Shown here: positions 17,673 through 26,100 of the stretch, piece after piece
Position numbering within the stretch: position 1 is the stretch's first letter
How the letters are laid out: every line of letters begins with the position of its first letter
DNA from: Mycobacterium kyorinense
GTDB lineage: Bacteria > Actinomycetota > Actinomycetes > Mycobacteriales > Mycobacteriaceae
Length of the DNA stretch: 34,247 nt
NCBI RefSeq assembly: GCF_002101735.1
Contig: NZ_LQPE01000088.1
Span: 1 to 34,247, forward strand
Direction of reading: 5' to 3'
Program-made: the position numbers and the translations under genes
Notes under the pieces: generated by a model
The model's database searches: none
The model's input: only the letters and a program-made list of their open reading frames with translations
What the model was told of the DNA's origin: nothing

Positions 17673-18539
17673 GTGGCTGAGCAGTTGCTGATCGGCGACG
17701 TCACGGCCCTGACCGGGATCGCGCCGGGCCGCATCCGCCACTACGAGAAAATCGGGCTGCTGCGGGCCGAGCACCTGTCCAACGGCTACCGGGTCTTCGA
17801 CGTCGGGCAGGTGCTCGACCTGTTGCGCATCGACTTGCTCCGCAGCCTCGGCCTCGCCATCAAAGACATCCAGCGGTTGGCGGACCAGACCACTCTGGCC
17901 GATGTCCTCGACGAACACCGCGCGTTGCTGGTGGCCCAGCGCGACCGGCTCGATCAACTGATCACGGCCATCGACGCCGCCACCGCCACCCACTACGACG
18001 ACGTCAACGAACGCATCCTGCGGCAACTGGCCACCTCGCATCGCGACAGCATCGGCGTCATCGGGCGGCTGAGCACCCCGCTGTCCCCGGCAACGGCTGC
18101 GATGTACACCGACCTGTTCGACGCCTGGGAGCTGCCGGTTCCCGCGCTGTTCGGTCAGATGGTCCTGCCGCCGGCGGCCAGCACCCTGCTCGAGGCACTC
18201 GCCGAGACGCCGGGGCGCGACGTGCTGTTCGACCGATTGCGCAAGCTTGCCGGCGAGGTGGTTGCTCTCGGCGAAAACGACGCCGCGGCAACCGAACTCG
18301 CGCACACGTGGATCGACCAGCAGGTGGCCAGCCCGCTGCCCGACGACGTCGTTGATGCGCTGCGCTGCGTGCAGCCGCTGCTGGAACGCGAACCGGTCAT
18401 CGTCCATGGCTTTCGAACCTGGGCAGCGTCGATCACCCCGGCCGCTGCGCATTTCATCAACGAACTGACCCGGGAGACCGCCCGGCGCGGACTGGAAACC
18501 GTCAGCGTCATCGTGCTGCCGCCGGCCAGGCGCAGTTAG
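17673..18539 (+). CDS. MerR family transcriptional regulator
   Basis: A 288-aa protein. The N-terminal winged helix is characteristic: LIGDVTALTGIAPGRIRHYEK (read across residues 6-26), GLL, NGYRVFD, followed by a coiled dimerisation helix (about 75-110). The C-terminal half (110-288) is an unrecognised effector domain; it contains only one cysteine, so metal or redox sensing of the CueR/SoxR kind is unlikely and an organic ligand is more probable. GTG start, apparently leaderless. It is divergent from the Rieske gene and its stop directly abuts the stop of the pseudokinase gene. Confidence 0.9.
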   Translation: MAEQLLIGDVTALTGIAPGRIRHYEKIGLLRAEHLSNGYRVFDVGQVLDLLRIDLLRSLGLAIKDIQRLADQTTLADVLDEHRALLVAQRDRLDQLITAIDAATATHYDDVNERILRQLATSHRDSIGVIGRLSTPLSPATAAMYTDLFDAWELPVPALFGQMVLPPAASTLLEALAETPGRDVLFDRLRKLAGEVVALGENDAAATELAHTWIDQQVASPLPDDVVDALRCVQPLLEREPVIVHGFRTWAASITPAAAHFINELTRETARRGLETVSVIVLPPARRS

Positions 18540-20141
18540 TCAGCCACCCGACGGTTCCCAGGCGAATCCGCCGGGCGTATCGACGCAACTGATGGGAACC
18601 CCGGTGTTCGAGACCGTTGCCGTGCCCGTCTGCGCAGCGCTGCAGGGCATGCCGAGGGCCGGCCGGGTGTCCAGGGGAGGCGGAGCCGACGACGAGCGTG
18701 TCGTGGTCGTCGGTGCCGCGTGCGTCTCGGACGGCGTCGACATGCTCGTCGGTGGCGTCGTCGTTGTCGCAGCCGGCGACGGCGGAGCGCTGACTTCGGG
18801 CGGCAACGGCGGCGCGGGCACCGGAGCAGCAGTGGGCGGCGGCGTGGCTCTCGGCGGCGGCGGGGCGGCGGGCCGAATGGTGGTCACCGGCGCCGGCGTC
18901 TCGACGGTCGGCGTGTCCTGGAACGAACGCGACCGCAGCAACATGACAGCGAAGTACCCGAGCAGCGCCACCGCCACGATCGTGAGGGCGAACGCCCCGG
19001 TTTGCAGCAGCCGGCGACGGCGCGCCGTCGCCGAGGTGTCCGCGGCCGTCGTTGCGCGGGATACCGCTGGTTCGAAGAACGGGGCGGCGTCGTCGAATTC
19101 AGTGTCTTCCCAGACATCTGGTGAAGCTGCCGAGTCTTCGTCGGCCTCGTCAGCTATGGCGTCGGAGAGCGCCGGCTCGGGAAACGTGGTGGCCTCGTCG
19201 AACTCGGCGTTGTGCCAGACATCGGGTGGCTCCGCGACGACGTGGTCTGTTTCGACCGGCTCAGTCATGGCGTTTTCGGCCGGCGATCCGAGGACGGTAG
19301 TGGCCTCGGCGTCTGACAGGTCCGACCGAATGCGGTGATTTTCCTGGAGCGCCGCGGCGAAGTCTCGACAGCGGGCGAACCTGTCGACAGGCGCTTTGGC
19401 GAGTGCGCGGGTAAAGGCCTCGTCGAGGTAACCCAGTTCCGGTTTGACATCGCCCGGCCGCGGCGGTGACTCGTTGAGGTGCTTGCTGATCACCACGGCA
19501 GGGTTGTGGTGCGCGAACGGCGGCGACCCCGTCAACAGGTGAAAAGCGGTGCACGCCAACGCATATTGGTCGGCCCGGCCGTCGACCGAATCGTCCATCA
19601 GCTGCTCGGGCGCCGCATAGCTCACGGCACCGACGGTCATGTCCGTCTGCCGGGGCACACCGAAATCTGCCAGCAGGATCCGCCGGTTACCGGATTCGGG
19701 CTTGGTCAGCAGGATGTTGCCGGGCTTCACATAGCCGTGCACCAGCCCGCGGTCGTGGGCGTAGTCAAGCGCCTCCGCGACCGCGGTGACGATCTCGAGA
19801 ACCTCGTCCGGCGGGACGCCGTCGGGATAGGCATCGCTGAGCAGCTGAGTCGCATCGGCGCCGTCGACGTAGTCCATCAACAGCCAGAGCCGGCCCTCGA
19901 ACTCGCCCCGGTCATACAGGCCGACGATATTGGGGTGCCACAGCGCGGCCGCCAGGTCAGACTCACGGTAGAACCGTTCCTGGTACACCGGGTCGGCTGA
20001 CACGTCGGCGGGCAGAATCTTCAGCGCGTGACGGCGCGGCAACCTCGGCCGCTCGGCCAGATAGACCTCACCGTGCTGGCCAGAGCCCAGCGGCCGAACG
20101 ATGCTGAATCCGGCAGCCGTCGCACCAGTGACCAGCGGCAT
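18540..20141 (-). CDS. Membrane Ser/Thr kinase-like protein, predicted pseudokinase
   Basis: A 533-aa protein. The kinase domain (about 10-270) keeps the glycine loop GSGQHGEVY, Lys41 and DFG (Asp159). The catalytic HRD is HGY (135-137), so the catalytic Asp is Tyr137. The DFG-to-APE segment is 9 residues shorter than in the neighbouring kinase and the P+1 Thr is Ala ([10 protein letters not shown]). An acidic juxtamembrane region contains a repeated motif PDVWxxxEFD (from 306 and 341), then one membrane helix (about 380-402), a long Pro/Thr-rich exported stalk, and a C-terminal motif with two Cys (GMPC ... ISC). The start ATG lies 7 bases after TACGAT, suggesting a leaderless mRNA. N-termini and domain order show it arose by duplication with the adjacent kinase. 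Activity is unlikely; scaffold or allosteric partner is the favoured role. Confidence 0.88.
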   Translation of the reverse strand: MPLVTGATAAGFSIVRPLGSGQHGEVYLAERPRLPRRHALKILPADVSADPVYQERFYRESDLAAALWHPNIVGLYDRGEFEGRLWLLMDYVDGADATQLLSDAYPDGVPPDEVLEIVTAVAEALDYAHDRGLVHGYVKPGNILLTKPESGNRRILLADFGVPRQTDMTVGAVSYAAPEQLMDDSVDGRADQYALACTAFHLLTGSPPFAHHNPAVVISKHLNESPPRPGDVKPELGYLDEAFTRALAKAPVDRFARCRDFAAALQENHRIRSDLSDAEATTVLGSPAENAMTEPVETDHVVAEPPDVWHNAEFDEATTFPEPALSDAIADEADEDSAASPDVWEDTEFDDAAPFFEPAVSRATTAADTSATARRRRLLQTGAFALTIVAVALLGYFAVMLLRSRSFQDTPTVETPAPVTTIRPAAPPPPRATPPPTAAPVPAPPLPPEVSAPPSPAATTTTPPTSMSTPSETHAAPTTTTRSSSAPPPLDTRPALGMPCSAAQTGTATVSNTGVPISCVDTPGGFAWEPSGG

Positions 20142-20148
20142 GGGGAGG

Positions 20149-20154
20149 ATCGTA
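20149..20154 (-). promoter_or_regulatory. Candidate -10 element of the pseudokinase gene (leaderless)
   Basis: TACGAT on the minus strand fits TANNNT and is 7 bases before the ATG. The sequence between (CCTCCCC) has no ribosome-binding site, so transcription would start at or next to the start codon. It implies the pseudokinase has its own promoter despite lying 85 bp downstream of its sister gene. Confidence 0.45.
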
Positions 20155-20226
20155 CAAGCTGGCGGCCGCGGACCCGAATTTCAGCCTCGCTGAACTGGGT
20201 GGTCGCACGGGGTGCCGGCCAGAAAT

Positions 20227-21804
20227 CTAGGGCCAGCCGAGCGGCGGCCGCACGCCTGACCCCTCGACGCGCCCCTTGCGGACCCACGGCGTGCAGCCGG
20301 CGGTGCTGAACCGCGCGACCAGCGGCCCGATGACCACGTCCTGCCCGTCGTTGCCGGCCCCCAGCAGGTTGCCGGCGTTGTCGTAGGTGTGCCAGGAGCA
20401 GCCGGCACCGGCGACCCCGTTGGCCGCCGCGTAGAGGCCCGGCGACATCTCCCCGGGAACCGCGTACGTCCCGGGCGGGATGAACGGCCCGGTAGACCCC
20501 GGCGCGCCCGCCATGACCGCTGCCGCGGCCTCGCATTTGCCGCGCGGAAATTCCTTGAGGCAATTGCGCCAGCCATATTCGCCGGCGATCAGCGGGTACA
20601 TCCGTTCGACCTCGGCGTTGGGCTGCCACAACGCGCCGTGCCGAACACTCATACAGCGAATCGGCGTGTTCGAGTTCGAGAAGGTGGTGGTGTTGATTTC
20701 CTCACGGGCACACGGTGCACCCATCGGTGGCCTGCCGTGGTCTGCCGCCGGAATTACCTGTGGTTGTCCGGGGACGCCGGCGGCGTGGGCCGTCGGCGAC
20801 GCCGATCGCCGCGCGTCGCTGACCCGCGTCCCCGTGACGATCACCGACCCGGTCAGCATCAGGCTCACCAGCGTCGGCACGACGACGGCGGCCCGCACCA
20901 GCGGGTGGATACGCGACGCCGACGGCCTACCGGCCGCCAACCGGGTGCGCAGAAGGCGACGCCGCTTTGGACGGTCGCCCTTGAGCGCCTCGGCGAAGTC
21001 CCGGCAGCACGCGAACCTGTCGGCCGGGTCCTTGGACAGCGCGCGGGCCAGCGCGGCGTCGAGGTGGGCCAGTTCCGGTTTGGTGTCGCTCAGCTTGGGC
21101 GGCACGCCGTTGAGATGCTTGCCGATCACCACCGCCGGATTGCTGTGCCGAAACGGTGGCGAGCCGGTCAGGAGATGAAACGCGGTGGCGGCCAACGCAT
21201 ATTGGTCGGCGCGGCCATCGATGGGCGCGTCCACGAGTTGCTCGGGTGCCGCGTAGCTCATGGTGCCCACGGCCATGTTGGTCACCGTCAGGCCGCTGAT
21301 GTCGTCCAGCCGCCGGGCGATGCCGAAGTCCGCGAGCAGGATTCGTCGCCACCCGCAGACCGGTTGGGTGATCAGAATGTTGCTCGGCTTCACGTCGCGG
21401 TGCAGCAGGCCGCTGTCGTGGGCGTAGTCGAGGGCATCGGCGATCGCCGTGACGATCTCGACCACCTCGTCCGCGGGCATCCCATCGGGATAGCTGTCGT
21501 GCAGCAGCTTGGCGGCGTCGGAGCCGTCGACGTAATCCATCGAAATCCACAACTGGCCCTCGTATTCGCCCCGGTCGTGCAGGCCGACGATGTGGGGGTG
21601 CCACAGCGCCGCGGCCAGGTCGGCCTCCCGGTTGAACCGCTCGCGGAACTCCGGGTCGGCGGACACGTCGGCGGGAAGCACCTTGAGCGCATCGCGTCGC
21701 GGCAACCGCGGGTGCTGGGCCAGATAGACCTCACCCATCCCGCCAGAACCCAGGTGCCGGACGATGCGGAAACCAGCACACGTCGTGTCGCTCGCCAACG
21801 GCAT
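20227..21804 (-). CDS. Transmembrane Ser/Thr protein kinase (PknA/B type) with exported Cys-rich domain
   Basis: A 525-aa receptor-like kinase. The kinase domain (about 10-270) is intact: GSGGMGEVY, Lys41, HRDVKPSN with Asp137, DFG Asp159, an activation loop with [10 protein letters not shown], and AAPE. A membrane helix follows at about 298-320 ([17 protein letters not shown]). The exported part has six cysteines in three likely pairs: [18 protein letters not shown] and AGCSWH/AGCTPW. The final segment (FIPPGTYAV ... PGLYAA ... GCTPW) resembles a repeated beta domain common in actinobacterial exported proteins. The ligand is unknown. ATG start 6 bases after TAGTAT, probably leaderless. It is divergent from the DUF1906 gene and upstream of the pseudokinase. 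Confidence 0.92.
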   Translation of the reverse strand: MPLASDTTCAGFRIVRHLGSGGMGEVYLAQHPRLPRRDALKVLPADVSADPEFRERFNREADLAAALWHPHIVGLHDRGEYEGQLWISMDYVDGSDAAKLLHDSYPDGMPADEVVEIVTAIADALDYAHDSGLLHRDVKPSNILITQPVCGWRRILLADFGIARRLDDISGLTVTNMAVGTMSYAAPEQLVDAPIDGRADQYALAATAFHLLTGSPPFRHSNPAVVIGKHLNGVPPKLSDTKPELAHLDAALARALSKDPADRFACCRDFAEALKGDRPKRRRLLRTRLAAGRPSASRIHPLVRAAVVVPTLVSLMLTGSVIVTGTRVSDARRSASPTAHAAGVPGQPQVIPAADHGRPPMGAPCAREEINTTTFSNSNTPIRCMSVRHGALWQPNAEVERMYPLIAGEYGWRNCLKEFPRGKCEAAAAVMAGAPGSTGPFIPPGTYAVPGEMSPGLYAAANGVAGAGCSWHTYDNAGNLLGAGNDGQDVVIGPLVARFSTAGCTPWVRKGRVEGSGVRPPLGWP

Positions 21805-21810
21805 GGGCGA

Positions 21811-21816
21811 ATACTA
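21811..21816 (-). promoter_or_regulatory. Candidate -10 element of the kinase gene (leaderless)
   Basis: TAGTAT on the minus strand is 6 bases before the ATG at 21804, with no ribosome-binding site between. Confidence 0.45.
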
Positions 21817-21919
21817 CAGATGTAATTCGAGTCTTTGCATGTGTCACCGCCGAGGCGCAATAGGACTTCTGATGCAGGCGTGGCTCGTGGCGTCGATGTG
21901 GTAATTGATGCATTTGTCG

Positions 21920-21925
21920 TACCCT
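21920..21925 (+). promoter_or_regulatory. Candidate -10 element of the DUF1906 gene (leaderless)
   Basis: TACCCT fits TANNNT and is 7 bases before the GTG at 21933; the bases between show no ribosome-binding site. Confidence 0.42.
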
Positions 21926-21932
21926 GTGACTC

Positions 21933-22655
21933 GTGCCAGTGTCCCGGCGCGAGGTGCTCAAATGCGCGGCCGTGACGCCAGCCCTGATCGGTTTGGGCGT
22001 CGCGGCCTCGTCGCTGCGTGCCGCGATCGCCTCGGCCGGCCCCCTGGGCGTGCTGCTCGACTACGCGGCCGGGGTCATCCCCGCCAGCGACATCAAGGCG
22101 GCGGGCGCGGCAGGGTCGATCCGGTACGTGTCCGACCGCCGCCCCGGCGGCGCCTGGATGCTCGGCAAGCCGATCCAACTGGCCGAAGCCCGTGACCTGT
22201 ACGGCAGTGGGCTCAAGATCGTGTCGTGCTACCAGTACGGCAAGCAGGACACCGCCGACTGGCTCGGCGGTCAGAGCGCCGGCGTCGCGCACGCGAAGCG
22301 GGGATGGCAGCTGCACACCGCCGCCGGCGGCCCCACCGGCGCGCCGATCTATGCCTCCATCGACGACGATCCGTCCTACGAGCAGTACAAGCAGCAGGTC
22401 GCGCCCTATTTGCGAGGTTGGGAGTCAGTGCTCGGCCACCAGCGTGTCGGCGTCTACGCCAACTCGAAAACCATCGACTGGGCGCTGCAGGACGGCCTGG
22501 GCTCCTATTTCTGGCAGCACAACTGGGGTTCGCCGCGCGGATACACCCATCCGGCCGCCCACTTGCACCAGGTCGAGATCGACAAGCGCAGTGTCGGCGG
22601 CGTCGGGGTGGACATCAACCACATTATGAAGCCGCAATTCGGCCAGTGGGACTGA
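21933..22655 (+). CDS. Tat-exported DUF1906 glycoside hydrolase-like protein (Rv2525c family)
   Basis: A 240-aa protein. The N-terminus has a twin-arginine signal (SRREVLK, then a hydrophobic stretch to about residue 35 and an AxA-like end). The mature part shows DUF1906 features: LLDYAAG at the start of the barrel, IYASIDDDP and VGVYANS, and a C-terminal HQVEIDKRSVGG. In M. tuberculosis the homologue Rv2525c is Tat-exported, lies immediately upstream of fas and is linked to cell-wall properties; its substrate is not firmly known. GTG start; a second GTG 6 bases on is possible. The divergent kinase gene and downstream fas suggest a cell-envelope role. Family placement is confident, activity is not. 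Confidence 0.92.
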   Translation: MPVSRREVLKCAAVTPALIGLGVAASSLRAAIASAGPLGVLLDYAAGVIPASDIKAAGAAGSIRYVSDRRPGGAWMLGKPIQLAEARDLYGSGLKIVSCYQYGKQDTADWLGGQSAGVAHAKRGWQLHTAAGGPTGAPIYASIDDDPSYEQYKQQVAPYLRGWESVLGHQRVGVYANSKTIDWALQDGLGSYFWQHNWGSPRGYTHPAAHLHQVEIDKRSVGGVGVDINHIMKPQFGQWD

Positions 22656-22722
22656 CGCGACCGCTTGCACACCTGACTCGCGGGTAAGGTTCCAGCAAAC
22701 TTTTGAAACGTCCTCCGGCGGC

Positions 22723-22794
22723 CCAATTTTCGCCGCCGGCGGCGCGGCCCGGCGGCCGACGCGTCGCGGCGCGCGCGGCGACGTCGAAAATTGG
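22723..22794. terminator. Large hairpin after the DUF1906 gene
   Basis: CCAATTTTCG (22723-22732) and CGAAAATTGG (22785-22794) are perfect inverted arms around a 52-base GC-rich loop, which itself contains the perfect palindrome 22731-22744. It lies 67 bp after the DUF1906 stop, so it may end that transcript, but it lacks a U-tract and may instead be a protein-binding or replication-associated structure. Confidence 0.45.
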
Positions 22795-23133
22795 AACATA
22801 ACGATTTGATAACAATACTGCCTTGATCAGCGCTGTTGTGCCTACTCGACCGTAACCACCTGCACGCAGCAGGTTTGTTCCGCGCGCTAGCGGGCGCGAT
22901 TGAGCGCGGTGTTACCCACGTAACCGCTACCCGTGCGTAGAACTCGCCAGTAACCGATCTGGCCGGAAAAATCCCAGGGTTCTTATGACACTCTTATTGC
23001 AGCCGATGCAGTCCACCGCCCCCTCGGGCCGGCCCGCCGCAGCCCTCAGGTCAGCGGAGAATCGGCCGGATTCGACGGGGAATCAGACGACGCCCAGGGC
23101 AGCGCAGCTCTGACAGACAAGCGATACGTACCT

Positions 23134-23138
23134 AGGAG
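23134..23138 (+). promoter_or_regulatory. Ribosome-binding site of fas
   Basis: AGGAG is 9 bases before the GTG at 23148 and supports this start, which gives the expected MTIHEHDR-type N-terminus. Confidence 0.7.
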
Positions 23139-23147
23139 ATACGCAAC

Positions 23148-26100
23148 GTGACGATCCACGAGCACGACCGGGTGTCCGACGACCGCGACGGAATGTCCGC
23201 CGAGGCCACGCAGGGCACCCACGCTCTGGTCGATCGTCTGACCGCCGGCGAGCCGTACGCCGTCGCGTTCGGCGGCCAGGGCAGCGCCTGGCTGGAGACC
23301 CTCGAGGAGCTGGTGTCCTCGGCCGGCATCGAGTCGGAGCTGGCGACGCTGGTCGGCGAGGTGGACCTACTGCTCGAGCCCGTCGCCAAAGAGCTGGTCG
23401 TGGTGCGGCCCATCGGCTTTGAGCCGCTGAGCTGGGTGCGCGCGCTAGCGGCCGAAGACCCGGTTCCCTCGGCCAAGCAACTGACCTCGGCCGCCGTCTC
23501 CGTGCCCGGCGTGCTGCTCACCCAGATCGCCGCGGTGCGCGCGCTGACACGCCAGGGCATGGACCTGTCCGCGACGCCGCCGGTGGCCGTGGCCGGGCAC
23601 TCGCAAGGCGTGCTGGGCGTCGAGTCGCTGAAGGCCGCCGGCGCCCGCGACGTCGAGCTGCTGGCCCTGGCCCAGCTGATCGGCGCTGCCGGCACCCTGG
23701 TAGCCCGCCGGCGTGGCATCTCGATCCTCGGCGACCGCCCGCCGATGGTGTCGGTGACCAACGCCGACCCCGAGCGCATCTACCGGCTGCTCGAAGAGTT
23801 CGCCCAGGACGTCCGGACCGTGCTGCCGCCGGTGCTGTCCATCCGCAACGGTCGCCGATCCGTCGTCATCACCGGAACCCCCGAGCAGCTGTCGCGCTTC
23901 GAGCTCTACTGCAAGCAGATTTCGGACAAAGAGGAAGCCGACCGCAAGAACAAGATCCGCGGCGGCGACGTGTTCGCGCCGGTCTTCGAGCCGGTCCAGG
24001 TCGAGGTGGGTTTCCACACGCCGCGGCTCTCCGACGGCATCGACATCGTCGGCGGCTGGGCCGAAAAGGTCGGCATCGACGTCGAGCTGGCCCGCGCGAT
24101 GACCGAAGCCATCCTGGTGCAACCGGTCGACTGGGTCGACGAGGTGGTCTCGCTGCACGAGGCCGGTGCCCGCTGGATCCTCGACCTGGGCCCCGGCGAC
24201 ATCCTGACCAGGCTGACCGCACCGGTGATCCGCGGCCTGGGCATCGGCATCGTGCCGGCGGCCACCCGCGGCGGGCAGCGCAACCTGTTCACCATCGGCG
24301 CCGTGCCCGAGGTGGCCCGCCCGTGGTCGAGTTACGCCCCGTCCGTGGTGCAGCTGCCCGACGGCCGGGTCAAGCTCTCGACGAAGTTCACCCGGCTCAC
24401 CGGCCGCTCGCCGATCCTGCTGGCCGGCATGACGCCGACCACCGTCGACGCCAAGATCGTCGCCGCCGCGGCCAACGCCGGGCACTGGGCCGAGCTGGCC
24501 GGCGGCGGGCAGGTCACCGAGGAGATTTTCAACAACCGCATCGAGGAATTGGGCGGCCTGCTCGAGCCCGGCCGCACCTACCAGTTCAACGCGCTGTTCC
24601 TCGACCCGTATCTGTGGAAGCTGCAGGTCGGCGGAAAACGCTTGGTGCAGAAGGCCCGTCAGTCCGGCGCGCCGATCGACGGGCTGGTGGTCAGCGCCGG
24701 CATCCCCGAACTGGAGGAAGCCGTCGAGCTGATCGACGAGCTGGGCGAGATCGGCATCAGCCACGTGGTGTTCAAGCCGGGCACCGTGGAGCAGATCCGC
24801 TCGGTCATCCGCATCGCCACCGAAGTGCCGACCAAGCCGGTCATCATGCACATCGAGGGCGGGCGCGCCGGCGGCCACCACTCCTGGGAAGACCTCGACG
24901 ACCTGCTGCTGGCCACCTACTCGGAGCTGCGGTCGCGGCCCAACATCACCGTCTGCGTCGGCGGCGGCATCGGCACCCCGGAGCGGGCGGCCGAATACCT
25001 GTCCGGGCGCTGGGCGCAGGCGTACGGCTTCCCGCTGATGCCGGTCGACGGCATCCTGGTCGGCACCGCGGCGATGGCCACGCTGGAGTCCACCACCTCG
25101 CCGTCGGTCAAGCGGATGCTGGTCGAGACCCAGGGCACCGACCAGTGGATCAGCGCCGGAAAAGCCCAGGGCGGCATGGCATCCAGCCGCAGCCAGCTCG
25201 GCGCCGACATCCACGAGATCGACAACACCGCCTCACGCTGCGGCCGGCTGCTCGACGAGGTGGCCGGCGACGCCGAGGCGGTGGCCAAGCGCCGCGACGA
25301 GATCATCGCCGCGCTGAACAAGACCGCCAAGCCGTACTTCGGCGACGTCGGCGAGATGACCTACCTGCAGTGGCTGCGCCGCTATGTCGAACTGACCATC
25401 GGGGACGGCAACTCGACCGCCGACACCGCGTCACCGGGCAGCCCGTGGCTGGCTGACACCTGGCGCGACCGCTTCCAGCAGATGCTGCAGCGCGCCGAAG
25501 CGCGTTTGCATGCCAAGGATTTCGGCCCGATCGAGACGCTGTTCAACGATCCGGAATCGCTCGAACGCCCCGACGAGGCGATCGATGCGCTGCTGGCGCG
25601 TTACCCCGACGCCGAAACTGTGCAGCTGCACCCCGCCGACGTGCCGTTCTTCGTCACGCTGTGCAAGACGCTGGGCAAGCCGGTCAACTTCGTGCCCGTC
25701 ATCGACAAGGACGTCCGGCGGTGGTGGCGCAGCGATTCGCTGTGGCAGGCGCACGACGCCCGCTACGACGCCGACCAGGTCTGCATCATCCCCGGCACCG
25801 CGTCGGTGGCCGGCATCACCCGGATGGACGAGCCCGTCGGCGAGCTGCTCGACCGCTTCGAGCAGGCCGCCATCGACGAGGTGCTCGCGTCCAACGGGCA
25901 ACCGGCGCCGGTGACCGCGCGTCGGCAGGGCCGCACCAACGTGAGCGGGCCGCTGGCCGTCGTGCTGGATGCCCCCGACGTGCTGTGGGCAGGCCGCGCC
26001 GCCACCAACCCGGTGCATCGCATCGCCGACCCCGCCGACTGGCAGGTACACGAAAACCGCACCGCCACACACTCTTCCACCGGGGCGCGACTGCAGACTG

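Larger units (their letters stand above)
22656..23147 (+). promoter_or_regulatory. 492-bp intergenic region upstream of fas: hairpin and inverted-repeat operators
   Basis: There is no gene here. It holds a large hairpin (perfect 10-base arms 22723-22732 and 22785-22794), then an AT-richer stretch, then candidate operators: GTTACCCACGTAAC (22911-22924) and CTACCCGTGCGTAG (22927-22940), two inverted repeats whose centres are 16 bp apart. GTAACC recurs at 22852, 22920 and 22950. CCTGC/GCAGG arms lie at 22859-22873. In mycobacteria the TetR protein FasR is known to bind inverted repeats upstream of fas; assigning these repeats to FasR is inference. No -10/-35 pair stands out clearly. Confidence 0.55.

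Noticed and set aside
20389..21825. Long plus-strand open frame opposite the active kinase
   Set aside because: No recognisable domain and typical shadow composition; the kinase frame has every expected motif.
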